Counted from the stretch's first letter, positions 25,217 to 32,993 are shown. The stretch: DNA of 37,662 bases from Cupriavidus campinensis (GCF_905397395.1 NZ_CAJPVH010000051.1:1-37662), one strand, 5' to 3'. The notes: generated by a model from the sequence alone, not told the origin. A program made the numbers and translations.

Positions 25217-26371
25217 TTAGGGCGAAGTCCTTCCTTGCTTCCCCTCCGGAAAATTGTAGAGATGGGTGTTGTCCGGCGTCTCGCCGATCTTTGTGCCGAG
25301 CGGGTCAAAGACGGCGTGACGGCGGAACTTCTCGCTGTCCGATTTAGCGCTGGCCTTGGCCAGTTCAGCGGCTTGCAGATAGGGCATCGGTTCCTTGTCC
25401 TTCTCGACCTCCAGCAGCAGCGTCTGCTCGTTCACGCGCACGCTGAACCGGCCCAGGTTGTAGAACAGGTACATCGCATAAAGATTGTCGAAGTCGCGAT
25501 AGGCGCCTTGTTCCCTGCGGAAATCGAGGGACAGGACGGAGGGAAAGCGGTTGGGCAGGTCCTTGAATGCCACTCGCTCCTCTTCGCGAGGTTCCACATA
25601 GGTGGAGTTGCTGTACTTTTTGTACAGCACCACGTCCATACCGTAGCCGCGCTTGCCCCATTCCTTGATTAGCTTCATCGCCATCTCCGTGGGAATGTTT
25701 GCGGTCGCAGCTGCTACCACGCGCCGCCCGGACAGGACTTTGGGACTCTTTATCGCCAGATCCTTGTAGCCGGCACCGTACTTGAATGCGGCACCGATAG
25801 TCTTGGCGCAGTTCAGGCGCAAATAATCGTACTGGATCGTGCCGCTGTGATATTCGGTGCTCGTTGCCCGTCGATGGTAATCGTCATTGATGCGGCGGAA
25901 GTAATCGACCAGCGAGTGCTTTTCCTGAGTAGGCACGCCGAAGACTCGCACACCAATCACTGATCGCTTGTAAATCTCGCCATAGTCGAGGCCGAACATC
26001 GTCTTTTCCGCGATGGAGGAAGCGGTCTTGAACAGATATTCCTTCTTAGGGATGCCGGCCATCAGATCGGCGGTGTAAAAATCATTCTCGTGTTTGGGCG
26101 AGCGGTCGGCGTAGAAGTTTGCCGAATAGACGATGTCATCGCCTAGCGCGTCGTCACGGACACCCAGGGCGATGTGGCCAGCCGAACCGCCCTTTGATGT
26201 CCCGAAGCTGATCAGCAGCTCCAGGTCGTAGGGGGCTTCGTGAAGAAGGGCGGCAATTTGATCGATATTGGCAGGCTCGGGGCCGCCCTTGCTGCCGAAT
26301 TCGGCAGCAAGCCCCGGCCCTGAAATCAGCGCAGCGATGACCAGGAACCATGCCGCCAGCCTTGTCCTCAT
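25217..26371 (-). CDS. Exported protein with permuted papain-like (YiiX/DUF4105-like) signature
   Basis: Secreted or periplasmic protein of 384 aa. The ATG at 26371 is chosen because it follows AAGGAAAG and begins a clear signal peptide, MRTRLAAWFLVIAALISGP ending near AGLAAE; the frame extends 45 codons further upstream without such signals. The mature protein has a single Cys (Cys188, LRLNCAKTIGAAFKYG) and an earlier GSAGHIALGVR with His66. His before Cys, with the His in a GH(I/T)-hydrophobic strand and the Cys in an NC motif at a helix start, is the arrangement of circularly permuted NlpC/P60 (YiiX, DUF4105) proteins. A peptidase or lipid amidase activity is inferred only. The gene is divergent from the oxygenase-like gene and convergent with tRNA-His. 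Confidence 0.7.
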   Translation of the reverse strand: MRTRLAAWFLVIAALISGPGLAAEFGSKGGPEPANIDQIAALLHEAPYDLELLISFGTSKGGSAGHIALGVRDDALGDDIVYSANFYADRSPKHENDFYTADLMAGIPKKEYLFKTASSIAEKTMFGLDYGEIYKRSVIGVRVFGVPTQEKHSLVDYFRRINDDYHRRATSTEYHSGTIQYDYLRLNCAKTIGAAFKYGAGYKDLAIKSPKVLSGRRVVAAATANIPTEMAMKLIKEWGKRGYGMDVVLYKKYSNSTYVEPREEERVAFKDLPNRFPSVLSLDFRREQGAYRDFDNLYAMYLFYNLGRFSVRVNEQTLLLEVEKDKEPMPYLQAAELAKASAKSDSEKFRRHAVFDPLGTKIGETPDNTHLYNFPEGKQGRTSP

Positions 26372-26612
26372 AGCTTTCCTTACGTAGCCAGCTAGTGCCC
26401 GTCGATTCTTCACCAAAAGAATAATCGCTGATCGGTTCATGTGCCGGAAAACCGTCGGGGCGTGTGTATCGTTGACGTTGTTCCCTGATCGTGTGTGCCA
26501 GCACACATAACGACAGGTTTTCGAGAATGATTTTCGCTACGCTTCACGACGGGCCAACTGGTCTAATCCATATCATCCAGGCAATCGCCTACACGAAGCG
26601 CGAGGTCATACT

Positions 26613-27347
26613 GTGGCGGAGCGAATTCGATTCAACCCTGATGTCGCACTGGCGGCATTCTCCGGTGTAATCCCGATGCCGACCTTGGCTGAAATAAATG
26701 CGGCCATCGATCGATCCTTCGGCGAACAGCCTGAGCGCGCCGAGCCATTCGCGATGGCCGAGTTATTGCGCCGCAATGAAGCCTTCCGCAAGCTTGAGCA
26801 GACGGTGTGCGCCGAGACCCGGGCCTTGGCCGCCACACTCTTGAAGAAGTCTTTGCGCTGGGAGGCATTCCACGTGATTCGTTGTGCCAGCACGTCAACG
26901 CGCAACGAGAGCCATTGCCGCCACTACGATTCGCATTTGCTGACGCTGCTGATTCCGTTGAAGCTCGCGCCCGATGGCGTTTGCAACGGCGATCTGCTGG
27001 TTTATCACCCGCCGCGCGTGGCGGTATCCACGGTCAGCAATGTCTTCTGCAAGCTTCGCCATGGCATTCAGCGCAATCTGCCGTTCCCGTTCAGAAAATG
27101 GCTGACACTTCGCGATCTGCGGCGTGGCCGCTGCAATCGCGTGCCGGTGGAGCCGGGTAGCGTCTATGTCTTCAACGGCTTTGTGCTCCAGCATGCCAAT
27201 CTGGATGTGGAAGTTGGCGAGCGCCGGTCGTTACTGATTCACTATTACGATCCCGGCTATTCGGCGGGTTTGAGCGCGACTGTACGGCGCGTCCGCATGC
27301 TGTGGGATCGCCTGCGCAAGAACATGACAGGCATGTACCCAGGTTGA
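26613..27347 (+). CDS. Unknown protein, possible 2OG-Fe(II) oxygenase fold
   Basis: A 244-aa soluble protein starting at GTG 26613, with GAGGT six bases upstream. HYD at 104-106 followed by a distal His194 and Arg204/205 in FNGFVLQHANLDVEVGERRSLL matches the HxD...H...R layout of 2-oxoglutarate/Fe(II) dioxygenases, including a PGSVYVFNG strand before the second His as in many prolyl-hydroxylase-like members. An N-terminal helical region (about 20-80) is not recognised. The substrate is unknown. Confidence that it is a gene is high; the oxygenase reading is moderate. Confidence 0.65.
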   Translation: MAERIRFNPDVALAAFSGVIPMPTLAEINAAIDRSFGEQPERAEPFAMAELLRRNEAFRKLEQTVCAETRALAATLLKKSLRWEAFHVIRCASTSTRNESHCRHYDSHLLTLLIPLKLAPDGVCNGDLLVYHPPRVAVSTVSNVFCKLRHGIQRNLPFPFRKWLTLRDLRRGRCNRVPVEPGSVYVFNGFVLQHANLDVEVGERRSLLIHYYDPGYSAGLSATVRRVRMLWDRLRKNMTGMYPG

Positions 27348-27372
27348 TTAGCCCGACCCAGGTGGTGGAGCG

Positions 27373-27412
27373 AAAAAAAACCGGCACTCGGCGGGTCGAC
27401 AAGTTCCGGTTT
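27373..27412 (-). terminator. Minus-strand terminator of the lexA unit
   Basis: On the minus strand AAACCGG (27412-27406) pairs with CCGGTTT (27384-27378), with an inner ACTTG/CGAGT stem, followed by further T (complement of 27373-27377). It lies 155 bp downstream of the 57-aa gene and only 26 bp after the convergent plus-strand gene. Confidence 0.6.
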
Positions 27413-27567
27413 CGCGCATCGGCGCCAATGCGCCAGGACTACGGGTGCGCGCCATCGAGTGTAAAGCACCTTCCCCGCAGAATTAATCGTTCTCTTAATT
27501 TCACGTGGTGGGCTCGCAACTGCACAATTTACAATGATTTTCGCGGCGCGGATCCGCCGCTAGCGGC

Positions 27568-27741
27568 TTATGCGTCCAGCTTGCCGGGCATATCCGCAAG
27601 CTCCAGCATCCGGCAGATCGCGGCCATGCTGCCGACCATCGTGCGACGCTGGGCGCCCTGGTAGACGCGCACGCCCTTGGTCTGGCGGAACGGTACGGGC
27701 TTGACCGGGCGGCGGGAAGCAGTGTGGTTGACTTGTAGCAT
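27568..27741 (-). CDS. Small basic protein downstream of lexA, 57 aa
   Basis: The frame starts MLQVNHTASRRPVKP at 27741 with GAGGTGCC just upstream on the minus strand. It is rich in Arg/Lys/Gln in its first half and has a predicted helix at the end (MAAICRMLELADMPGKL). It begins 120 bp after the lexA stop with no terminator between, so co-transcription with lexA and SOS control are plausible. Family not recognised. Confidence 0.6.
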   Translation of the reverse strand: MLQVNHTASRRPVKPVPFRQTKGVRVYQGAQRRTMVGSMAAICRMLELADMPGKLDA

Positions 27742-27861
27742 GGCGGCACCTCGAAGTTTGCGACAGCAGGAGTCCGCGCCCGTCGTCCGGGGAGAACGGG
27801 GCGGCGTTGGCAATGCAAATCTGGGGACCGGGACAGGCGGACGCCTGCCCAGTCTCGGAAA

Positions 27862-28518
27862 TCAGAAGCCCGAGGAGCGGATCAGCCCAACGGCGATGCC
27901 TTCCAGGGAAAATTCCTCGCGGCCGGCCTGCACCACGATATTCTCGAAATCCGGGTTCTCGGCGATCAGCTCGATCATGTCGCCGCGCCGCTTCAGGCGC
28001 TTGACGGTCACGTCGTCGCCGATGCGTGCGACGACGATCTTGCCGTTGGCCGCTTCGCTGGCTTTCCTCACGGCCAGCAGGTCACCGTCGAGGATGCCGG
28101 CATCGCGCATGCTCAGGCCCCGCACGCGCAGTAGGTAATCAGGGCGATCGTCAAATACGGAGGCGTCCACCTGGTATTGACGGTCGATGTGTTCGGCGGC
28201 AAGGATCGGGCTGCCTGCGGCCACGCGGCCTACGAGCGGCAGCGTCAACTGCATCACGCCGGCCATGGGTAGTGAGAACTGGTCTGGCATCTCCGAATCG
28301 CTGCGTGCCACCTTGAGGCGGATGCCGCGCGATGCCCCTGGCGTCAGTTCGATCACACCCTTGCGGGCCAGTGCCCGCAGGTGTTCCTCGGCAGAGTTGG
28401 GCGAGGAAAAGCCGAATTCCGACGCGATCTCCGCGCGGGTGGGCGGAATGCCGGTGTGCCGGATCGTGTTGCGGATCAGGTCGAAGATCTGCTGCTGCCG
28501 GGGTGTCAGGGTCGCCAT
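27862..28518 (-). CDS. lexA: SOS repressor LexA
   Basis: LexA represses DNA-damage genes and cleaves itself when stimulated by RecA filaments. The 218-aa product from the ATG at 28518 starts MATLTPRQQQIFDLIRNTI, with the winged helix at about 1-65 (PTRAEIASEFGFSSPNSAEEHLRAL). The cleavage site is Ala101-Gly102, and the catalytic dyad is Ser136 (GLSM) with Lys173 (TVKR). All functional residues are present. A longer in-frame extension to 28665 runs through the SOS boxes and is rejected. Two perfect LexA boxes upstream indicate autoregulation. Confidence 0.97.
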   Translation of the reverse strand: MATLTPRQQQIFDLIRNTIRHTGIPPTRAEIASEFGFSSPNSAEEHLRALARKGVIELTPGASRGIRLKVARSDSEMPDQFSLPMAGVMQLTLPLVGRVAAGSPILAAEHIDRQYQVDASVFDDRPDYLLRVRGLSMRDAGILDGDLLAVRKASEAANGKIVVARIGDDVTVKRLKRRGDMIELIAENPDFENIVVQAGREEFSLEGIAVGLIRSSGF

Positions 28519-28545
28519 GGGTCGCCGATCTCTCGTGCCGAAGCA

Positions 28546-28561
28546 CTGTATGTTTAAACAG
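28546..28561. promoter_or_regulatory. LexA box 1
   Basis: CTGTATGTTTAAACAG is a perfect CTGT-N8-ACAG SOS box, 28 bp upstream of the lexA ATG. Confidence 0.93.
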
Positions 28562-28565
28562 TATG

Positions 28566-28581
28566 CTGTGATTTTATACAG
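28566..28581. promoter_or_regulatory. LexA box 2
   Basis: CTGTGATTTTATACAG is a second perfect CTGT-N8-ACAG SOS box, placed 20 bp (about two helical turns) from box 1, as expected for cooperative repression of lexA. It also faces the divergent asparaginase gene 168 bp away. Confidence 0.92.
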
Positions 28582-28748
28582 TATCGAGTGAAGTGCAAGC
28601 ACAATTTGCAGGGACGATGTCGGGCATGCGCGACACCCCGGCAGCGCCAGTGCGCCCGGCGGCACGGGTTTGCGAGAGGCGCGGCGTCCGGCGCGCCACA
28701 GTTACAATCGCCCGGACCCGCGCTCATTTCGCTCGATTTTCTCGCTAT

Positions 28749-29750
28749 ATGTCTACGTCATTGCCCCGTATCGTCGTGCTCGCCACCGGCGGCACCATCG
28801 CCGGCTCATCAGGCAGTTCCGCCAGCACTGCGCAGTACCGCGCGGCCACCGTGCCGGTCTCGTCACTCGTCCAGGCCGTGCCCGCGCTGGGCGAGGTGGC
28901 TCGCGTGGAGACGGAGCAGGTGGCCCAGATCGACAGCAAGGACATGGCCTTCAGCTTGTGGACGACGCTCGCCGCGCGCGTGGAGCACTGGATTGCGCAG
29001 CCCGATGTGGCGGGCGTGGTCATCACGCACGGCACCGACACGCTTGAAGAAACGGCGATGTTCCTGCACCTGACGCACCGGGGTTCGGTGCCGGTGGTGC
29101 TGACGGCGGCAATGCGCCCCTCCACGTCGCTCTCGGCCGATGGTCCGCTGAATTTGCTTGACGCGGTGCGCGTGGCGGCAAGCCCGGAAGCGCGCGGGCA
29201 GGGCGTGCTCGTGGTGCTGAATCAGGAGATTCATGCGGCGCGCGATGTCGCCAAGTGTCATACCTCGGCGGTGGATGCGTTCACGTCGCCGGCAGGCGGT
29301 CCGATCGGTTTCGTGCAGGATGCCTACGTGCGCTTCACGCGTGCGCTGGCCCCCAATGACGCGCCCGCGCTGCCCGTGCCCGCGGCGTGGCCGCTCGTCG
29401 AGATCGTGGCGAGCTATGCCCAGCCGGGCAGGGTGGCCGTGGATGCGATGGTCTCGGCCGGCGTGAAGGGGTTCGTGGTGGCAGCCACCGGCAATGGCTC
29501 GGTCCATGAGACGCTGGGCGACGCGCTGGCCGATGCGGCCGCACGGGGGGTGGCCGTGGTGCGAAGCTCGCGCACGGGCGCCGGCCATGTGGCGGGGCCG
29601 GCACGCCCGCGACCGACCTCGGGTGAATTCGCCTCCGCCGGAAATCTCAATCCCTACAAGTCGCGTGTGCTGCTGCTGCTGGCGCTGGCGGCGGATGCGT
29701 CGCTTGGCGCCGATCCGACTCGCCTGCAGGCCGTTTTCCGTCAATACTGA
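28749..29750 (+). CDS. L-asparaginase family protein
   Basis: Hydrolyses L-asparagine to aspartate and ammonia. The 333-aa product from the ATG at 28749 starts MSTSLPRIVVLATGGTIAGS; the nucleophilic Thr is Thr16 in TGGTIAG and the second catalytic set is THGTDTLEE at about residues 92-100. AMRPSTSLSADGPLNLLDAV is also family-typical, and the C-terminal half carries the second asparaginase domain. No signal peptide is visible, so it is probably cytoplasmic despite overall resemblance to the type II group. A longer in-frame start at 28593 has no support. Confidence 0.92.
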   Translation: MSTSLPRIVVLATGGTIAGSSGSSASTAQYRAATVPVSSLVQAVPALGEVARVETEQVAQIDSKDMAFSLWTTLAARVEHWIAQPDVAGVVITHGTDTLEETAMFLHLTHRGSVPVVLTAAMRPSTSLSADGPLNLLDAVRVAASPEARGQGVLVVLNQEIHAARDVAKCHTSAVDAFTSPAGGPIGFVQDAYVRFTRALAPNDAPALPVPAAWPLVEIVASYAQPGRVAVDAMVSAGVKGFVVAATGNGSVHETLGDALADAAARGVAVVRSSRTGAGHVAGPARPRPTSGEFASAGNLNPYKSRVLLLLALAADASLGADPTRLQAVFRQY

Positions 29751-29781
29751 GGGATTCCCGGCGTGCGGCCGGGATGTCAGC

Positions 29782-29811
29782 TTGCGTGCTGGCCCGGAAC
29801 CGGGCTATACT
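29782..29811 (+). promoter_or_regulatory. Promoter of the rpsF-priB-rpsR-rplI operon
   Basis: TATACT (29806-29811) with TTGCGT (29782-29787) at 18 bp spacing. It predicts a leader of about 60 nt containing the hairpin at 29830-29857. Confidence 0.6.
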
Positions 29812-29829
29812 CGCGGGCTATTCAACCTT

Positions 29830-29857
29830 GCCACACCGGACATGGCGCCCGGGTGGC
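29830..29857 (+). promoter_or_regulatory. rpsF leader hairpin, candidate S6:S18 autoregulatory site
   Basis: GCCAC (29830-29834), a bulged A, CCGG, a 9-nt loop, then CCGG and GTGGC (29849-29857) fold into a bulged stem just before the Shine-Dalgarno AAAAGGAG. Leaders of rpsF-rpsR operons in many bacteria carry an S6:S18-binding hairpin with a conserved CCG; the position and the CCG fit, but the match was not tested with a covariance model. Confidence 0.5.
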
Positions 29858-29877
29858 TACATCCAAAAGGAGCGTCA

Positions 29878-30252
29878 ATGCGTCATTACGAAATCGTATT
29901 TATCGTCCATCCGGACCAAAGCGAACAAGTGCCGGCGATGATCGAGCGTTACAAGCAGCTCGTCACGTCGCAAAACGGCCAGGTTCACCGCGTGGAAGAC
30001 TGGGGCCGCCGTCAGATGGCCTACATGATCCAGAAGCTGGCCAAGGCTCACTACGTTTGCCTGAACATCGAATGCGGCAAGGACACCCTGGCCGAACTCG
30101 AGCACGCCTTCAAGTTCAATGACGCCGTGTTGCGTCACCTGATCGTGCAGACCAAGAAGGCCGAGACCGCTCCTTCGCCGATGATGAAGGAAGTGCAGCG
30201 CGAAGAAGCCCGCAAGGCCGCGCAAACGACCACGGAAGGCCAGGCTGCCTGA
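29878..30252 (+). CDS. rpsF: 30S ribosomal protein S6
   Basis: The 124-aa product from the ATG at 29878 (SD AAAAGGAG) starts MRHYEIVFIVHPDQSEQVP, the S6 ferredoxin-like fold, with DWGRRQMAYMIQKLAKAHYV as the conserved core. The C-terminal tail (about 100-124) is charged and Ala/Thr-rich. S6 dimerises with S18, encoded two genes downstream, on the 16S platform. The upstream in-frame extension to 29494 lies in the asparaginase gene and is rejected. Confidence 0.97.
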   Translation: MRHYEIVFIVHPDQSEQVPAMIERYKQLVTSQNGQVHRVEDWGRRQMAYMIQKLAKAHYVCLNIECGKDTLAELEHAFKFNDAVLRHLIVQTKKAETAPSPMMKEVQREEARKAAQTTTEGQAA

Positions 30253-30329
30253 ATGCAGTCTGCGGTGCCAGTCGTGGCAGGCGAAATCCACCACGGCAGG
30301 CCAGGTAGCGAGAGCGGGGGAGCACAGCG

Positions 30330-30629
30330 GTGAACCAGTTAAGGCTGACCGCCACCCTCGCGGAGCGCGATGCGCTGCGCTACACCCCGGCCGGCGTGCC
30401 CGTCGTCAACTGCATCCTGCAGCATGTCGGCGAGGTCATGGAGGCGGAAACGCCCCGGCAGGTGGAATTCGCCATCGCGGCGATGGGGATTGGTCCCGTC
30501 GGCCAGCGTCTGGAGCGGTTACCGCTCGGCACGCTGCTCGACTGCGAAGGATTCCTCGCCCGCAGGCACCGCAACAGCAAGGCACTCGTCTTTCACATCA
30601 CTGGATGTAAAGCATTCGTAAAGGATTGA
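30330..30629 (+). CDS. priB: Primosomal replication protein PriB
   Basis: PriB is a dimeric single-stranded-DNA-binding OB-fold protein that works with PriA and DnaT to reload DnaB at stalled forks. The 99-aa product begins at GTG 30330 (MNQLRLTATLAERDALRYTPAGVPVV) and ends HITGCKAFVKD. Its place between rpsF and rpsR is the standard proteobacterial arrangement; only 3 bp separate it from rpsR, so translation is probably coupled. Confidence 0.93.
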   Translation: MNQLRLTATLAERDALRYTPAGVPVVNCILQHVGEVMEAETPRQVEFAIAAMGIGPVGQRLERLPLGTLLDCEGFLARRHRNSKALVFHITGCKAFVKD

Positions 30630-30632
30630 ATC

Positions 30633-30911
30633 ATGGCATTCGTCAAACGTGACAACAAGAACAAGAAGCGCTTCCAGCAACAGAACCCGCTGTTCAAGCG
30701 CAAGCGCTTCTGCCGCTTCACCGTGGCTGGCGTGGAACAGATCGATTACAAGGATCTGGACACCCTGAAGGACTTCATCGGCGATAACGGCAAGATCACG
30801 CCGGCTCGTCTGACCGGTACCAAGGCTCACTATCAGCGTCAGCTGGATACGGCCATCAAGCGCGCCCGCTTCCTGGCGCTGATGCCGTACACCGACCTGC
30901 ACAAGAACTGA
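30633..30911 (+). CDS. rpsR: 30S ribosomal protein S18
   Basis: The 92-aa product has a basic N-terminus ([22 protein letters not shown]) and the conserved core [25 protein letters not shown], followed by [21 protein letters not shown]. It binds S6 on the 30S platform. The N-terminal tail is somewhat longer than in E. coli (75 aa), as usual in Burkholderiales. The Cys near residue 24 is the common single Cys of S18. Confidence 0.96.
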
Positions 30912-30941
30912 TAGTCCCAGGACCGCAAGGAGAAATACACG

Positions 30942-31394
30942 ATGCAAGTCATTCTGCTGGAAAAAGTCATCAACCTGGGCAACCTGGGCGACATCGTTCG
31001 CGTGAAGGACGGTTACGCTCGTAACTTCCTGATCCCTTCGAAGAAGGCACGTCGCGCCACGCAAACCGCGATCGCCGAGTTCGAAGTGAAGCGCGCCGAG
31101 CTGGAGAAGGCCGCCGCCGAGAAGCTGGCCGCCGCCCAAGGCGAAGGCGAGAAGCTGAACGGTCTGACCCTCCAGATCACCCAGAAGTCGGGTGTGGACG
31201 GCCGCCTGTTTGGTTCGGTGACCAACGCCGACATCGCCGAAGCCCTGGAAACCCAAGGCTTCAAGGTCGAGAAGGCCCAAGTGCGTCTGCCGAACGGCCC
31301 GCTGAAGATCGTTGGCGACCACCCGGTCAGCGTTGCGCTGCACACCGACGTGGTGGTGGACGTGACCGTGTCCGTCCTGGGCGAGCACGTCTAA
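30942..31394 (+). CDS. rplI: 50S ribosomal protein L9
   Basis: The 150-aa product starts MQVILLEKVINLGNLGDIVRVKDGYARNFLIP, the L9 N-terminal rRNA-binding domain, continues into the long connecting helix (about 40-75) and ends with the C-terminal domain (from about 80). Normal length. SD AAGGAGAAA. Last gene of the operon, before a strong terminator. Confidence 0.97.
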   Translation: MQVILLEKVINLGNLGDIVRVKDGYARNFLIPSKKARRATQTAIAEFEVKRAELEKAAAEKLAAAQGEGEKLNGLTLQITQKSGVDGRLFGSVTNADIAEALETQGFKVEKAQVRLPNGPLKIVGDHPVSVALHTDVVVDVTVSVLGEHV

Positions 31395-31444
31395 GCAGCA
31401 CCGTATCGATGCGCCGGCCCCGGCCGGTGTGTCCGATGCACAAG

Positions 31445-31473
31445 AAGGCAGGAGCCGCGCTCCTGCCTTTTTT
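31445..31473 (+). terminator. Terminator of the rpsF-rplI operon
   Basis: AAGGCAGGAG (31445-31454), loop CCGCG and CTCCTGCCTT (31460-31469) form a 10-bp stem running into six T (31468-31473). Confidence 0.92.
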
Positions 31474-31509
31474 ATTGCCGCCGCGCCCTTGGGTCGGGTC
31501 CGGCGCCGC

Positions 31510-31515
31510 TATAAT
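31510..31515 (+). promoter_or_regulatory. dnaB -10 box
   Basis: A perfect TATAAT lies only 8 bp before the dnaB ATG. The best -35 is TTGGGT (31489-31494) with 15 bp spacing. Transcription would begin at about the A of the ATG. Confidence 0.6.
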
Positions 31516-31523
31516 CCCACCCC

Positions 31524-32915
31524 ATGAATGCGCCCGCCGCCGATCCCCAACTAGACAGTCTCAAGGTTCCCCCGCACTCCATCGAGGCCGAGCAATCGGT
31601 ACTCGGCGGTCTGCTGCTGGATAATGCCGCCTGGGACCGTATTGCCGACTTCCTCTCCGAATCGGACTTCTACCGCTTCGATCACCGCCTCATCTTCCAG
31701 GGCATTGCGCGCCTGATCTCCGCCACCAAGCCGGCGGACGTGATCACCGTGTATGAAATGCTCCAGGTTGCCGGCAAGGCCGAGGAGGTGGGTGGGCTGG
31801 CCTACCTGAACTCCCTGGCGCAGAACACGCCGAGCGCGGCCAATATCCGCCGCTACGCGGAAATCGTGCGCGAGCGCTCGGTGCTGCGCAAGCTGGTCAC
31901 CGTGGCGGACGACATTGCCTCGGCCGCTTTCGCGCCGAAGGGCCGCGAGGTGCGCGAACTGCTTGATGAGGCAGAATCCAAGGTTTTTGCGATTGCCGAA
32001 GAGGGCTCGCGGGGCCAGAAAGGCTTCCAGGAAATCCAACCGCTGCTGACGCAGGTGGTGGAGCGGATCGATGAGTTGTACCACCGCGATACCGCCACTG
32101 ACGTGACCGGCGTGCCCACAGGCTTCATCGACCTGGACAAAATGACCAGCGGCATGCAGGCCGGTGACCTGATCATCGTGGCGGGCCGTCCGTCGATGGG
32201 TAAGACGGCATTTTCGCTGAACATCGGCGAACATGTGGCCGTGGAGCAGGGTCTGCCCGTGGCCGTGTTCTCGATGGAAATGGCTGGCGTGCAGCTGGCC
32301 ATGCGTATGCTGGGCTCGGTAGGCCGGCTGGACCAGCACCGGCTGCGTACCGGCCGCCTGCTGGACGAGGACTGGCCGCGCCTGACCCATGCCATCCAGC
32401 GCATGAATGACGCGCAGCTGTTTATCGACGAAACGCCGGCACTGAACCCGATGGAATTGCGGGCGCGTTCGCGCCGCCTGGCGCGCCAGTGCGGGCAGCT
32501 CGGCCTGATCATCATCGATTACCTTCAGCTGATGTCCGGCTCCGGCGGCGGCGAGAACCGCGCAACCGAAATTTCGGAGATTTCCCGGTCGCTGAAGGGC
32601 CTCGCCAAGGAACTCAACTGCCCAGTGATCGCGCTGTCGCAGTTGAACCGAAGCCTGGAACAGCGTCCGAACAAGCGTCCGGTGATGTCCGACCTGCGTG
32701 AATCCGGTGCTATCGAGCAGGATGCCGATGTGATCCTGTTCATTTATCGAGACGAAGTCTACAACCCCGATTCGCAGGACAAGGGCACGTCGGAAATCAT
32801 CATCGGCAAGCAGCGTAACGGCCCGATCGGCACCGTTCGGCTCACGTTCCTGGGTCAATTCACGAAGTTCGACAACTTCAGCGGTGGCCCGGCGTTCTTT
32901 GACAACGACACCTGA
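31524..32915 (+). CDS. dnaB: Replicative DNA helicase DnaB
   Basis: Hexameric 5'-3' helicase of the replication fork. The 463-aa product has the N-terminal domain (about 12-115, LKVPPHSIEAEQSVLGGLLLD), a linker, and the RecA-like domain with Walker A GRPSMGKTAF near 220-229, Walker B-type LIIIDYLQLMSG and the loop SDLRESGAIEQDADVI. No intein or insertion is present. No Shine-Dalgarno is visible before the ATG, and the start sits right after the -10 box, so the mRNA may be leaderless. The start is supported by the short N-terminal tail normal for DnaB. Confidence 0.96.
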   Translation: MNAPAADPQLDSLKVPPHSIEAEQSVLGGLLLDNAAWDRIADFLSESDFYRFDHRLIFQGIARLISATKPADVITVYEMLQVAGKAEEVGGLAYLNSLAQNTPSAANIRRYAEIVRERSVLRKLVTVADDIASAAFAPKGREVRELLDEAESKVFAIAEEGSRGQKGFQEIQPLLTQVVERIDELYHRDTATDVTGVPTGFIDLDKMTSGMQAGDLIIVAGRPSMGKTAFSLNIGEHVAVEQGLPVAVFSMEMAGVQLAMRMLGSVGRLDQHRLRTGRLLDEDWPRLTHAIQRMNDAQLFIDETPALNPMELRARSRRLARQCGQLGLIIIDYLQLMSGSGGGENRATEISEISRSLKGLAKELNCPVIALSQLNRSLEQRPNKRPVMSDLRESGAIEQDADVILFIYRDEVYNPDSQDKGTSEIIIGKQRNGPIGTVRLTFLGQFTKFDNFSGGPAFFDNDT

Positions 32916-32951
32916 TCCCATAAGGCGACCCCTGACCGGGCCGTAACCCTG

Positions 32952-32993
32952 TAAAATATTGCGCTTTGATGACAGCCGCCCAGCGCGGCTGTC
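32952..32993 (+). promoter_or_regulatory. Leader of the DUF47-pit operon: -10 box and hairpin
   Basis: TAAAAT (32952-32957) is a likely -10 with no good -35. It is followed by a perfect 9-bp hairpin, GACAGCCGC (32971-32979), loop CCAGC, GCGGCTGTC (32985-32993), near the start of the transcript and 80 bp before the first gene. There is no T tract, so it is not a terminator. No recognisable Pho box was found. Confidence 0.45.

Noticed and set aside
27257..27469. 70-codon minus frame downstream of the 57-aa gene
   Set aside because: Non-ATG start, overlaps the terminator and the 3' end of the plus-strand gene, no coding character.
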